Origin: Datnioides undecimradiatus
Lineage: Eukaryota; Chordata; Actinopteri; Lobotiformes; Datnioididae
Direction of reading: 5' to 3'
NCBI GenBank assembly: GCA_008933995.1
Contig: WARS01000012.1
Location: 1,116,001-1,180,000 of the forward strand
DNA length: 64,000 nt
The translations under genes were made by a program, and so were the position numbers. The notes beneath the pieces are model-generated. The model saw only the letters and a program-made list of their open reading frames with translations, searched no databases and had not been told where the DNA came from. This document shows, piece by piece, positions 11,189 to 25,600 of the stretch; position 1 is the first letter of the stretch, and every line of letters begins with the position of its first letter.

Positions 11189-14100
11189 ATTGTCCAGTAC
11201 AGTTCATGTGACGCTGCTCTCAGTTTGCTGCCAGCTCTCTCTGTGCACCATCCTCATCATCTCTCTATCATCTCTTTACTCTCTCTTTATCATCTCTCTA
11301 TAAACTCTCTCCCTTTCTCAAGGTAATGTTACAAAAACTGATGTTTGTAAAAAATCTTTTTTTAAAAATAAAAGTTTGATTTATGTGTAAACACTGTCTA
11401 AAGGAAAATAAAAGTTTGTTGCGGCATCAGACTGAACAAAGGCCGCACTAAACAGAAGGCCGCAGTTGAATAGTCTTTGCTTAGGAAGGTTCCCAACTGA
11501 GTGAAACGACCTGCAAGTATCTAACTGGCACTCATGAAAACAGGTGCTTCAGTGCTTCCTCTATTATTTCCTTTATTACTGGATACATTGGACCATCCCA
11601 TTAAAAGAAATGTAGATAAAGCCACACCACAACGTTTTGCGGCACCAACATTTAAAACACGATGTTTTTCATCATTGTCAAGTGCTAAGGAAAACACATG
11701 GGACTATTCAATCGCAACACAAGAGTCTCAACATCTAAAATGTAGCAAAGTTAAATTTGTCTACAGGCCAGCACCCAGTTAATCACACATAAGTATAAAG
11801 TATCCAGTATCCAATAATAAATCGGTTATGGGTGAATATTTACCTGGGTTTATGAGGAGCTGCAGCCTCGACGCTCAAAAAAGACGCGATTAAACCTAAC
11901 AGGTGCAATCGCAGAAGTGTAATTCTCTTTAAAAACGACATCTGTTAAGATGCACTGCATGATTTTAGGAAGGTGCAACCGTATGTGCTGTAGGAGAACA
12001 TGATGCTTGCAGCAAAGTTGCCATTCGCGTCTTGTACAATGCTTTTACATGATTTGTGAATGGCAGATATCTTTGTTTCTTAACTTCTCGGGGGAGGATT
12101 CTTACAGTACACTTTGCTGCAGGATGAATAAAGGAAATAGGAGGCTTTTAAAAAATTCAATTGCATAAAACTATTGGACTGCCACATTAACATAACTACA
12201 GTTTACCCTTGTTTTGAATGTGTCTATTGTCTGACTCACATCATTTTGATGTGCAGACAAGTTCAGTTACACAATAGTGCAAACTCCTGAGTCAGTGCAT
12301 TAGCAGACTTCAAAGAACACATTTGTTCTACTCAGAGTTGTGCACAGGTCTTTTATGCAACTGTCTGGCTTTCTAAGTACATGCCAGACAGAGGAGCAAG
12401 CACGTCATGAGCTGGTTTGTGTCATACCGCTTGTAAAAGTCAGCTGTCACGTTCGAACCACTCGCACCATGTTCCCGTTGCATCATTACACTGTCTCTCA
12501 TCTGTTACATGCTGATTTCACACTGCCTGCACACCAAACTGCATAAACATGTTTATGGTGACTCATCTTCATATGGACACTCCTCATTTAGTCTCAATGC
12601 ATGTGTAAAAGACAGATAACAGTTATTTTTATTCAGACTGTATGTGTTTGTCCCGCCTGTCCATTGCTCTGGATTTGTTTGCTGGTCTGACTGACTCTCC
12701 TTTGCTGACAGGCTTTCATTTTGGCCTATTTAATAGTTTTTCAACACCTTTTCTGCTTTCAGGTTTTTGGTTTGGGTCCAAGTGCTTCAAACCCAGACTG
12801 AAACCCTCTCATGGGAGAACACAGTCCATACGGACAGATAGAGGATATGTTTATTCTGTAAAACATATCCAGCGGCCGCTGCAGTTTTCCCAGGTGTTTC
12901 CACCCTGCTCCAAAAGACAAGGTGTGATGGGACGGGGCTGTTATAAATACATTGAGCTGTCAAGTTATTTTCCAAACAGGCACAAGTAAAAGGATAGTTC
13001 AGTTTCTGAAGTGGGGTTTTATGAGGTACTTATCCATAATCCATTATTCAGAGTAGAGGGCGGTTGGCAGGCTGCCAGATCAGAAAGGCAGCAGTAAGGC
13101 CACATCCTCTCAGGATCTCTGAGCCCGACTGATGTGGGTATTTCTTGTGTGTTCAGTTTGTGCAGTGGTTTCACACTCATTTGACTATGCAAAGGCTGCT
13201 TTCTTAAACACTTTGACATTATTTAAGAATATATTTCAATAAATAAATAATAAATGGATTGAGTTTTTGAGATTCTGGATACACTATCGCTATCTTTTTC
13301 AAATTTGATGCCCTCCATCTTGAAGGGGTTGTACATTTCAGCAAAAAATCCAAAACGTCAGCCTGCTGACGGTGCAAGAGGACAGGTCAAAGGATCGCCG
13401 AAGCCATTATGGTTCATTCTCTGGGGTCTAATAATCCACCTAATAATGTTTAAGAGGAGCCACAGCAGTGGACCAACCAACCAGCCAACAGGCATTGTTT
13501 TGTCTTTTTTAAGAGAAGTCTAAATCCCAAGATTGTATCTTCATCATATGCAAATGAAACGGAAAGTGAAAGAAATCCAGGCAACATGAAAGTCACACAA
13601 AAACAAAGCCCCTTGGGTCACGGTGCTATGGCAACACCATAGCAGCGGTGAAGGCTGGTAGAAGAGTCCTGGAGCTGCATGTATGGAGCCCGATGAGCTT
13701 TAATAAGATGAACTGAAAGTACGGCGGAGCAGTCTCTCTACATTCAACTCAACAATTAACTGAATGGAGAGACTGTTCACCTGCGCTGAAAACATGAATT
13801 CGTAGAAAAAGGTGAGAAAAGGCTTTATGTGATGCCGATTCAACGTGGCCGATACCCCACCTGCATATCGCTGTGTGAGAGTGCATTTGAGCCAGACAAA
13901 AGTGGATGGATATATTAATTTAGACGTGTTAACGGGTCAGGTAATGCCACCCATAGCTGCTATTGGATTTTTACCTCCTTCTCTTTCCTTCTGCCTCTCC
14001 ATCCAACTGCTTGAGGCAGATGGCCGCCCACCGAGAGCCTGTGCCTGTTTAAAGTTTGCTGCCTGTTGAAAGAGAGCCTCTTCTTGCAAGTGTTGCCAAG

Positions 14101-17100
14101 TGCTTGCTCGTGGCTGGTTCAGTCTCTGCAAATGATTTTATAAAGGGCACGATCTGAACCCACTCTATTTAAAAAGTGCCCCGAGATAACTTCTGTTACT
14201 ATTTGGCAATGCTTAAATAAAACTGACCTGACTCACAGGTGGTAAAATTTTGTTTTGTTTGCTTAAACTGCTAAATGAATTCAGCGGTAAAGCAAACACA
14301 GCTACTTCATACAGAAGAAACACCTGTTGCCGTGCTTCACAAAATGTCAAGAAGGAGGCGTTCTGAATCTTGTTTACTGAGCCGTTGTGTGTTTTGCATT
14401 AAACGCACAATGCTTATTATCCCCTTTCTCATGCATCTTCAACTCCTTAACTTACAATCTGAAGCTTCTCTGCTTTGAAATGTCTAAAAACCAGAAGAAC
14501 TACGTTATATTTGTTGTAAAGCTGAGTACATACCTCAGATTTAATGTTTCCAAAAATGTTCAAACCCAGAGGAATCTGTCATTGTAATCAAGGTTTCACT
14601 TGGTCGCCTGTCAATGGCATCATCTCCTTTGCGTCTACCATAAACTGACCTTTTTATCAGCGCTAAACCTCATTGTTGCAATAGATGCTTTAGATCTTGG
14701 TTGTTTTAAACCATATATTTTAGGAGCTCGGCTCACGTTCCTTCCTGCTCTTCTGATTTCCTCCAAACAGCTTCAGAGACACAGTTTTTATCTGTTTTAA
14801 TCGCCAGGTTTATTTGTTTTGGAGAGGAGGAGAGTGTTGCCGATAACTGGGCTCCTGATAAACTCATCCCAAACGATGAACAGTGAGGCAGTCCTAACTG
14901 GGAGAAGCTGACTGCATTGTTGGTGAAGACAGCATCACCGGACTGAGTCTTTTGTTATTATTTTGATTTTTGAGAGACCAGAATGGCAGAAAACACTTCA
15001 TACTTTGAAACTCCATTATTATTTACCTTTTAAAATTTTAAAAATTTGTTCTACTTTCACTGCTGTGTAGATACAATAGAAGTCAGCTGGAAAACCCTTG
15101 GAACCCACTCATCTTCAGCCTTTTCGCCCCCCTTTTGCGCATTCACACAGAAACTTTACTCAAACTCAAAAGTGTCCACTAAACTCGGGACTTTCTCACA
15201 GTCTCAACTTTTTCACATCAATCGTTCGCGTCAATTTCATGCAATTTTCGTCCCTTCTTAGCTTTTTGTATGTCAGGGGATAACAGGAACAGAGAGGTGC
15301 TTTAAAATCGTGCAAACAGAAAAAGAGAAAAGGTGGAAAACATGGTACAAAGAACAAAAAAAACACAGCCAGGGGTGGAGTTAGAATTGGGAAAAAAAAG
15401 AAGTCCTATAAAACCAAGTTCCAGAAATTGATTTACTGATTTTCTCACACAGAGATGTCAGGCAGGGGTTGCCAAATGGGAGTCCAGACTGAAAAGGCCT
15501 CTTATCCTATTTGGACAGAGCAGATGACCTTTTTCTGTGGATTTCAGGCTGCACTGTAGCTCACAAGGGATATGGGCGTAGCCTACACGCAGTGCCTTAA
15601 ATGTTAAGCAAACTGGAACTCGCAGGATGCAAAGGGAGGCAAGAAGGAGAGTAAAATGTTCCCGAGTCCTAGAATTCCTGAAAAGCCAGCAGAGGCAGGT
15701 GGCAGCATAAACTACTTTTTAAAACGGTGAAGCTATGCGCCTCAAATGACAAGGAAGCAGAATTGTACCATCACCATTTTTCAAAGAAAGTCTAATCGTG
15801 CCTCTAAATCGTGAGCACTTAACTGTGCGATAAACAACCAAGCTGTGAAGGGAACGGGGATGATAGATAAAGCTGATTTGGATGTGAAAAGCTCTGTCTC
15901 CATCCGGCCATTGAGTGTTGAAAAGTGCAGTAGGACGTTCATGATTTCACCAGATTTTACAGTGACACGCAGCTGTGGATCACGAGCATCAAAAAGGAGA
16001 TTGATTAATAAGATAATGTTTGCAAAATGTGTATCCTCGAGGCGGCATAGAAATTTAAATAAATGCCTAAATCTGATGTTCAGGAGGAGCAACAGGTGCA
16101 GCAACATGTGAGTTAAATCACTACAAGATGCCTTCAATACCCACGAAAATGACACATAAATGTTTTCAGATTTGAATCGGATCTGAAGCTCCTCTGGACG
16201 TCAGTGCCTGATGAAACCAGCACAAAGCACAGTGCCAAAACAGAAAAACACACTTTCAAACGCGTCCATCCTGACCTCCTCTGCTGACTTTCAGGCTTCA
16301 TAAAAGAGTTACGTAACTCGCGTCTTTGTTGCCAACGACTTCTGCAGCCTATTGTCCCAAAGTGCCTCCTAGAAGCCAATGGCTGCCCTGAGAGATACAC
16401 TCCCACACGTGTCTACTGCAATAAACCACACCCCTTCATAACAAGCGTCAGATTAGACAATATGAATGTACGGCAATGGGAAAATAATGATAATGATTAA
16501 GGAGAAAAGGGGATTTTGGGGAAAACTGAAAAACTCTTTGTTGGATCTCTGACACAGATAAAGTGATCTGCGTCTCATCTGCAAACCAACTTGTCCTCCC
16601 ACCAAAGTTAAGTTAAAGTAAGTCTTAATGACCGCATGAGTTCACTGCATGATGTAAATATGGGTTGCCATATGCTGCGCGCACATTAACGCCACTTTAA
16701 ACGCCATTATGAGACCAATCAAAACTCCTATGAGAAAGTCATGGATTTTCATGGATCGCACATGTAATTGTTGAATGACTGCTCTCAATTTTGTCCACGT
16801 ACAGAAAGGACAGGTTTGGAGGAACAACTGCAGAACCTCCACCAAAAATGTTGAAATGGGACAAATGCTCCATGTCATTTCCACAATTCCCTCTTGATTT
16901 TGCAGATGCTCAACATAAACAGTGAAAGTCCCCGATATAAGGTGAAGCTTTGAACAACCACGTCCGTCTGTGAGGAAAATATGTGCTTTTTGTTGTTCTG
17001 CTCACACGCTCCTCTACTCAAAACTCCGAGTGCAACAAGTCTGTCATGCCGTCTTGCCTTTTTATGTTTTCAACTCCTTTCCCTGGTCCAGCAAAAGCCA

Positions 17101-19103
17101 ATTGTCTGCTTTATTGTTGGCAAACCGAGAAACATATCCAGCCAGCATTGTTGTTGCACTGATTGCGGCAAACATTTTCAACGGCTTGAACCAATTTGGC
17201 GGCGGGAAGGAGCGGGTGGAGACAGACTTTCACTAAGTTGACTGAAATGAAGTGTAACATGTTGACAGGTCTGTCTAATATCATCCAGGTGGTTGCGACA
17301 CTCTGGCTTGAGCAGTAAGAGAGGGGCCAGTGGTATTCATAGAAGAGCTGTAGAGCCTTGTCTTTAATGACGCCACTGAATTCAGGAGAGAAAAGAGTGA
17401 TTAGTCCACAAGCACCAGCTGTGTCAATCAACTCACTAGGCGCTGCTCTCCTAAAGCCTCTCCACATCTCTTTCTCCTGCAGCTGAATGTTGATTATCCC
17501 CAACCCTACACAGGCCTTAGGTACCCTTCTTGTAACCGAAGAGAATCAAGATCTAGCACACACTTAGTTGTCAGGTAATTAGTTGTCAGGCAGTCTGAAA
17601 AATAAAGCACCTTTTTGGACAATACAACGAGTTTATGATGGTCAAAAAGATTCAAATCTTAATACATTTGAATTAACATCTCTCTAAAATAGTCTTAACA
17701 GGTACTGTAGGTAGGTGGTATGAAGGCGGACCTCATAAACAGAAGCAGAGCTCAATTTTAAAGTTTGAAACTACAGAGAAGTGTCACAAACAAGAGCTAC
17801 AACAGTGTGAAAAACAAAAAAAAATAAAATTTTTTAACCATGTCTGTGTTTTGGTTTAACACTGATGATACCCTGACTTTTCTTTAATGCGTTGTTAACC
17901 TGCCAAAGACTCATCTTTTACATAGATCGATGCAACATTACAGACGTTCATGGCTCCTGTGAGGTTGTCTAGTATTTTATAGGTAAACTCGTGACAAGTT
18001 TAAAGTGGACAAACGTAGGAGGCAGCTGAGGGAATATAGACCTGAAGAGGAGCTGATGGCGATCAGGTTTATAGACGAGGGTCTAATGTAAGTGTTAATG
18101 TGTTTTGACAATGAAATCTTTGAAAATCTTGCAGGAGTGAGGTTAGAGAACAAGGTGACAGGAAGGCTGTGGGCAGAGAAAACAGTGACACCTTGAACGT
18201 TCTGTCATGTTCTGTTTCCTTCAGACTTGAGTAACTTGTGAAGTTTCTTTCCCAGTTTCGCAGCCTGCTTTTCTTTGCTCTTGAGATCTGTGATGACGGC
18301 ATTTTTGACGGAAAATGTGTTTTTTCAGCTGTTTTTTTTTTTTTAAAAAGAGCAACTGTGTCTGACCGTCTGAAGCCTAGCATTAAAATCAAGAACCAGG
18401 TCCTCAGCAGAGGGTTGAGGGTGTGGGGAACTCTCATGAATGCAGGAGAAGTGCGTGGAAGAGGAGAGCAGGGCGATAAATGTTATGAAGAGCTTGGTGT
18501 TAAAGCCAGATGTGGAGTTTGACCTTTAGTGCAAGACGACCCACTTAAAAACTGAACAAGCAATTCATATAACTATACTTCTTATACTTCTATAAATATA
18601 TCTGTGCACACAAAGAGGTAAAAGCATGGAAATCAGTTTTATTATTAATCCTGAAAGTGCTAAAATTATGAAATTTCACATTGATAACCTGAGCTAAAAG
18701 GAAACTCATAGCGCTGACACACGACAACAACCAAAATGCATCAGCTCAGCACTCTACATGCGCGACTGCAGGCTGAAGGGATCTTTGTTGCCCAGTGAGG
18801 CATTTAGGGGATAATGTCCTCATTATAAATCAGAGCATGACTTGTGCAGGTGGTTCACCTCATCACTGACCCCATTGATTTTGGTGCATTTCGTGCAAGG
18901 TTTATTTTGACTTTGCTGCATATGAGATACACAGTCACAGCAAAACAGCAATCAGTCACAGAGGAGAGCCACTCAATCAACCAATCAAAGGCTGACCTTG
19001 CCCCAATTGACCCTTTCTGTAATCGACCCCCGACAGCAAGGTTTCAGGTTTAAAGCAGTGGCAGTACTGTCCATGCTTCAAACGCAGAAACTGCACAAAT
19101 GAG

Positions 19104-19195
19104 ATAATAAATAAACAAAATGAAAATAAAATAAAATAGAAAAACTACAATAAAATAAAGTTATGTAAATACATAAATGTGTATTAATGTATAAA
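19104..19195. repeat. A/T-rich low-complexity tract (AATAA/AATAAA units)
   Basis: Degenerate tandem AATAAA/ATAAA phrases; no gene signal. Confidence 0.7.
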
Positions 19196-21169
19196 AACAA
19201 AAACCACACTTTCATTATTTTACTTAACTCAGTAGGAAGTGAGGACCTTTGCACGAATAAGCCCGCCCGTGGTGGAGCAGATTAAAAACGATATATGAAG
19301 CATCAGGCCTGTAGCTCGATACGCACACCCGACGCACGCACGAGTAGAAAAAAGTGTGTCGAGGCAGATGTCGTCCGACTGAAGTGGAGAAGACACAACA
19401 ATTACCAAGTTGCATCTCCAACCTTCAAGTCCAATTAAAACCAAAAAAAAGAAAAGGAGCGCACAGATTACTTCGTCTGGGCAAGTCTTGTCTGTCTTGG
19501 ACCCACAAAGGAAGGTGATAAACAAAAGACTGATTTTTAAGTTATCTTCTCTCAGTTTTGTGCTGACAAGACGGGAAACAAATAAACACTGATGAAATTA
19601 TTGTCTGGGGGAACTGCACCATGCCACTGAAGCACCACTGACTGGATTCTTAACAGGCCTAATGAGCGCTTCACCAAAAGTAAATAAACGCTCTGCTGGA
19701 GGTCGAGGCAAAGTTTATTCTCTCCTGGCAGCCACATTGTCAGACTTTATAGCCTAAATCACCTCTTCCACTATCTTCCAAGCTTGAGGGGAGAAAAAAA
19801 GCAACTTTTGCACATTGTGCAAATTTTTTTTAAAAAACAAAACAAAAACTAGGGCAGGCTTTATTTTTGCAGCGCAGCATCCAGACAACATGTGTACGAG
19901 CAGCAGAGAGCTCCCCCTTTTTAAAATTCTGTCACAAGCTGTTGCACTTTTTTAAAAAATGCAGTCCTTATCAGTCTGACCTCTACTTTTGGTTAAAGCT
20001 GCTTCACCTGGGAAAAACAACCTTCCTAGTATGGAGACCAGCATTAGACCATTTGCCCGTTTGCACGTCTACATTCGCATACAGCCCGTAGCACTACTGT
20101 AGAAGCATAATAATGGTAGAGGAAATCTTAATTTTAACATCTTAACTTTCACACCTCTATTTTCCTTATGCATGCACTCATATTAAGCTAACTGCGAGGA
20201 ATACAGGGCTTAGATTTCACGCATGGCTGCCATGGCTCTGGTGGGGCAGGTCGTCTCCCATCAGAGCATTGCTAGTTTCATTTAGCGACTGAAATTACTA
20301 GTACAGACATGGTGTAAAGTGATCAGTCTAACACATGTTGAGATGTTTCAGTCTAGAGCAAACTGCAGTATTTACACAGTTATTATAAAATTGCTATTTC
20401 TTCTCAGTGACTTCCCACCAGGACGCACTGCTGCGTTTGACAGACAGCTGCATGCAGCTGCCCAGAAACCTTTTTGTACAGTAGACTTTAGCAAAGAAAA
20501 AAAAAGGAGATGTTTTATAAGTGTATGTTGTAAAGAGGGAAATACATGATGCAGCTAGTTGTGTTTATAGGAATACATGACCAGGCTGGAGTTATGGCTA
20601 CCAGGAACTGAATCCTAGAGGTCCAGGAAGTATCCACCTGCGCCACCAGTATCTAAGGTTAAAAACTATGACGAGAGAATATTTCATGCCAACCGTGTAT
20701 TTGCACTTGCGATGTTTGAGGTCACCCTCCTGCAGGCAACTGCAGGATGTACATTACAGCAAAATGAGTTGTCAAGTTGTGAGAAGTAATTCACAGAGGC
20801 AAACAAGAATACATCAAGCAGAGGGACGCCGCACAAAGCTACAATGACGACTGCCAACTGCGTAATTTTGATCATGATTGGAGAAAGCATTGTGGCGATA
20901 TGACCCACTTTCTTAATTCATGTTTTCTGGTCTGACAAAATGACATGTGTTCCCGAAAGAACTGCAGGAAAGTACTCGTTCGCAACAATAACAAACTGAT
21001 GAGGGCATTCAGGCCTGTATTTGTGGCTAATGACCAAGTAAAATCAACGCACTCTTCAGGCCACAGGTGTGTGGTCACATGACTTAAAGTAGTCAACAAG
21101 GGATGACAATCTCACAAAAACAAATAAAAATAAATTTCATAGGAACAAAAACATCAAATGGCTCTGTGA

Positions 21170-21560
21170 GGCTGTTAGCTAAATGCCAGCCTACCAACAT
21201 ATTCACAATAACATGCTAAAGTTAAGCAAGTATAATCTAGCATTCACACTGTCCCTCATATTAGTTGGATGTGTTTGCATGCTAACATTAGCTAATTAGC
21301 ACTGACGTTGACGTTGAGTTTTGTGAGTATTTATGAATTAGCTGATTTAGACCCGATTAATGAGGAATATGAATGATTGTAACAAAGATGGTGGGAACAT
21401 TTCACTCGAAACCACAAATGTCATCTTCATATCGGCACCAAGCTCATCAGAAAACATAGTCCCAGGACTATAGATACCTATAGATAAGAGTTAAAAGTGA
21501 TCGATCTAATAGTTGTTAAGTCTGGAACAAAGTACTCGTTGATGTCCTTTCAGTTCATGA
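21170..21560. repeat. GCTAAC-type interspersed repeat, copy 1
   Basis: It contains GCTAACATTAGCTAATTAGC followed by an arm with ACCACAAATGTC and AATAGTTGTTAAGTCTGGA. The same order of phrases recurs at 24.3-24.6 kb and 45.0-45.4 kb, so this is a dispersed family. No coding capacity or class could be assigned. Confidence 0.6.
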
Positions 21561-22374
21561 CTGCAACATCATGTGAATAGATGATCAATTTGCACTGTTT
21601 ACTCTGCCTCAGTGAGTAGAGATGAGACTCTACTCTTGTTCGGGCAGACAAGTCAGATCAAAGGAGCATTTCAAAGCATTTGCTTGTTTTCCTTGTCATC
21701 GTTTATCTGCCAGTGCAATTATATTAAATTAACAACTGAATTTATTGAACATTTCGACATAATTCAGGACACTTTTCATGTTTAGAGCTGCTCCGTGAGA
21801 TGTCAATAAATGTACTGTTTCCTATATAATGCTGCACTGCCTTAACAAGTTTACAGATATGAATAATTTTATTAGATCGACAATGACACTGAATGTAGCA
21901 GGAGATCTCAGTGATATATAAAATCTGTCTTGTCAGATAAACATTATGAGTGTGCGATGGACAACAATGTCACGTTGCTGTAAATTATGTTTAGAGGTAC
22001 AGTAAAGTATCATGACAATGCCTCAGAAACACAAAGAGTGACTACAGAGTTTGAACAACTACAATTTTCATAAACGGAATAAAAACTAAGTTTAAAGCAT
22101 TTGTCAAACTTAACACTGTCAAAGTGGCGGCCTGACTGGACGACAAACCGACGGCGCCCACCCAGGAGTCGTTACATTGGCTAGAACGGCTAACAAACAC
22201 ACGCGACAAATAAAATACATAAACAGAATCTCTGAATGGTCAGTGTTATTATAGACACATACAGTACAGTCTCTGTGTAATAAACACACAAAAAAAATAG
22301 CAGCGTATTATTTCATCAGATATCTTTTTAGCGAAGAGATTAGAAAGGGAAGATAAACAAGGCTCTTCTCCGCT

Positions 22375-22389
22375 GGTTGCCCGGCAACC
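22375..22389. promoter_or_regulatory. X-box-like palindrome (RFX site) upstream of tbata
   Basis: GGTTGCC-C-GGCAACC: two perfect 7-bp half-sites with a 1-bp spacer, matching the RFX X-box consensus RYYNYY-N1-3-RRNRAC. It lies 187 bp before the first tbata ATG, with a CRE-like TGACG half-site at 22396-22400. RFX2 and CREM drive many spermatid genes and TBATA is testis-expressed, so a regulatory role is plausible. The surrounding phrases also resemble a dispersed teleost repeat. Confidence 0.5.
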
Positions 22390-22575
22390 TCGCCGTGACG
22401 ACAAGAGTCCAGAAAGTCCCTCCTCCAAGCTGTTGCTAGCCAAGATAAAGCTGCAGCTCGTAATTTACCTGCAAAACCACATACAGCACATGTTGATTCT
22501 GATTTTTACATTTCTGATAAACTAATTATCACATTTATTTTCTTACTTTATTCTTGCTAATTAGTCACCGATTCG

Positions 22576-22603
22576 ATGACATCGTTTTCAGAAAAAGGAA
22601 GCG
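22576..22603 (+). CDS. tbata: tbata candidate coding exon 1 (28 nt)
   Basis: ATG followed by eight codons (MTSFSEKGS) and the consensus donor GTGAGT, ending in phase 1. The next exon is open in frame back to its acceptor, so the join is coherent. No homology supports so short a piece. Confidence 0.5.
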
Positions 22604-25600
22604 GTGAGTGGACAACGATGTCCCGCCGGCACTCTGGTTGTTTTCGAGCTCAACCACAGGGGTATACGTGACATTTCAAGTGATATTAAGGAAGAATCCC
22701 GTCAGACAGATCTGCTCTCACCGGCAGCATCTTGTTCAGGTTCAGAGGCCTGTTGTCAGAAATGTGCGAGGGATTTCCCAGTGGATGTGGAGGAGCTCTC
22801 GTATCATGTGTGATAAAAACAAAAAAACAAAACAAAAAACCCCAAATGTTGTTGTTTGACATTTATATAAAACATCATTTTGCTCAAGTGGTGAATTGTT
22901 GTGGATCGTCCCTTCTAATTCTCCTTAACCTTCAGTCAAGCATCTAGTTTCAGAATGGAATTGCTTTTTTTTTTTTAACAAAAATAAGCAGTATTTGTTA
23001 TAATAATATGAAATTAAATTATACTTTTATTATTTCAGCTGCAAACTATTGTATTTATTTCATGCAAATCGAATATTCCCTCGTCAGTCATGCAGCAGGT
23101 GGAGAATTTTGTGTCTAACATAATGCACCAGCTCTAAGTACAGGCCAAGTTTTGACTGAGAACCATGAAGGTCACAAGCCAGAGGCGGCAGGATCCAGAG
23201 GATTAATCATCATTTTCAGAGCACATTCTTGTTAATATTCAGACCCATAAGCTGCACTAAATGCTGCAACAAACTAGAAAATTAAATTATATTGTGGTCA
23301 GGTGTAAGGTACCTCACATACAAATATCCATGTGGACTTTACTGCTCCAACAATGCCTACGTTTTATAATTAAAGAGCTTAAAAAGAGGTAAACTCTGCC
23401 AGGCTTTGCATGTTAAGATCCTGCCTGAATGAACTTGCTGAGAACGCCAGTCACTCATTGTGCACGGATGCCATTGTTTCTTGTTTAGTCCAGGTTTCTT
23501 AGCGACAAAGGCAACACAGAACGTGAAGCACCAAAGGTTTTGAGTTGGAGGCTGTTTTCAGAGGTACTGTAAAAGTGCTTTTTCAAACTTATATTTGTCC
23601 AAGTTTAGGATAATTTTCAAGGATGATTTCTGTCTGTTAGAAAACAAAACATGAATTTTATTTAATAAGCAATTTGGGGATTCTTGAAGCAGTTAACTTT
23701 GGATAGTCTGTGTCTTGCTCCCAGTGGTTTTCCAGCATGTGTAGTAACAACTGTGCATGTGCCCTGAACATTAATATTTCAGTATTTCTCTCACATTATT
23801 CAGTCGGACACTTTCTCTTTCACTTCCTCAGATTTAAATAAAAACCTCCAGCAGTCATTCCAAGATATGTCCACAGCGCAGAGTCCAGATTCCCGGGGTA
23901 CAACAGGAGAGAGGAGCCGCGGTCCGACTAATCAGGTGCCATTCACCAATGAATTTACCAAGATGCTGAAAACAAGCAGCGCACGCTTCGGTGCCTTGAG
24001 TCATCACTCATTCTTCTCCCGACACAACCCACATCCAAACAGGGTGAGGCATATTCAAGGTGAGTGAGTTCATTTGAACATTTAGATTTAGATTTCCTTT
24101 AGTAGTCCCACACCGCATATTCGTGAAATAAAGCCTTGCCATATGGTTTCCTGCCATAAATGACAGTAAATTGATGTGTTTTTCCCCATTCATCTGTGTA
24201 GTACAGAGAGCATGTAGACATCAATAGGTGTTGTGAGCCATTATTTATGATTTCCCTGGGTATTTGGCTCCAGTAAACAAGCTGTGCCATGAAGATTTAA
24301 TATCAGCAGATCTTTCTGGTTTTCGTTTAGACTTTAAAAATTGTTGGTGATAACATTTTATTTTGAGTTGTGTGTAACTTTGGTATGTGGTACTCACAAT
24401 GACAATGCTAAAGGTGGATGTTTAGCATGTGTAATGTCTACAGTACTCACCAGCTTAGCTGATGTTTGTGTGAATGTCAAATGTAACCTGATTGTGGGGA
24501 TCAAATGTATGTACGCTCCATCCTCTGGAGACCACAAATGTCTGTGTCTAATTTCACAGCGATCCATCCAATCAGGCTTGAGATATTTTAATAGGAACAT
24601 AGGAAAATGTCAACCTGCTGGTGGCACTAATGGAAAAAGGCAGGGGATTACTAGGGTTATTAAAATAAATCATCTAGGAAACATGAGTGACTGTATAAGA
24701 TAATAATCCTTTTAGTAGATGTTGAGATAATTCACCGGTGATGCTACAGTGGAAGAAGTCAGTAGACCACCACCCTGTGAAATGAAAAAGCTGCCAAGTT
24801 TCATTCAAGTAAATTAAATAATTGCCCAGACATTATACATAAACAAGCTAGGGTCACCAAAATCATTGATATTTCATCATCTGTGGACCATATCTGTCAA
24901 AATTTCATTAAAAGCCATTGCTGGGACCAAACTATTACTGTACATCAGTAGTCTTTATATACTGTGCGATGAATACTTGTCACAGCTAATTACATCTAAT
25001 GCGTTAGCTCAAATTATCCCACAGACTCATTCTGACATCTCTGGGGAAGCATCCCTTCATGAGATGAGTTATAATTCACATGTTGCGTACACTTTACTTG
25101 ATCTAATTTAATATTTCATGAGCAGCTGCATGGGCACCTGGAATAGCAATGTAGTACATGAAAGATAGGACCGCATCATTGGCGGCGAAGTAGGTTTCAT
25201 CCCTGAGGTTCTTATGAAGTTGTCACCTTTAGTCTCAGCAGGTGTTTTGCTGGCTTTATTTCCTCGGGGCATTCCTTTGATTGTCACACACTTCTGAGGC
25301 ACTTGTGTGTGTGAAATGTGAATATTTTGCCTCTCTCTTCCTCACAGGACTCAATGGTAGGCCAGTTTGCATGGTGCGAGATGACTGGTACGTCACCTCG
25401 TCCTTATTTCCTCATCCACTTCTCAAGAGCCACGTCCTCAGGAAAGCAGCTGATCCATCTTTCGCTTTTCCGCTTGCTCAGAATCTTTATGGAGTCAGTG
25501 GTGGCAAAAGCAAATCGGGTTTGTTTACACTCACACCGACATCAAAACAAAATGTTCTCATTACTCTCCCAACGCTCAGTCTTCCCAGAATCCCATTGAG

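Larger units (their letters stand above)
9146..22575. other. Intergenic region between qrfpr and tbata
   Basis: About 13.4 kb between two genes transcribed away from each other. No exon of a recognisable family was found on either strand. It holds AT-rich low-complexity DNA (for example 19104-19195), a hairpin-bearing interspersed repeat near 10.9-11.2 kb, a GCTAAC-type repeat near 21.2-21.5 kb and scattered short open frames without splice support. Any qrfpr 5' untranslated exon and promoter, and the tbata promoter, must lie here. Confidence 0.6.

Noticed and set aside
12440-12480. GTTCGAACC, a possible tRNA B box
   Set aside because: No matching A box, acceptor stem or cloverleaf around it; no tRNA gene is claimed in the window.
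22604-22813. 70-codon open frame just after the tbata exon 1 donor
   Set aside because: It starts within the GTGAGT splice donor and has no ATG; taken as intron sequence.
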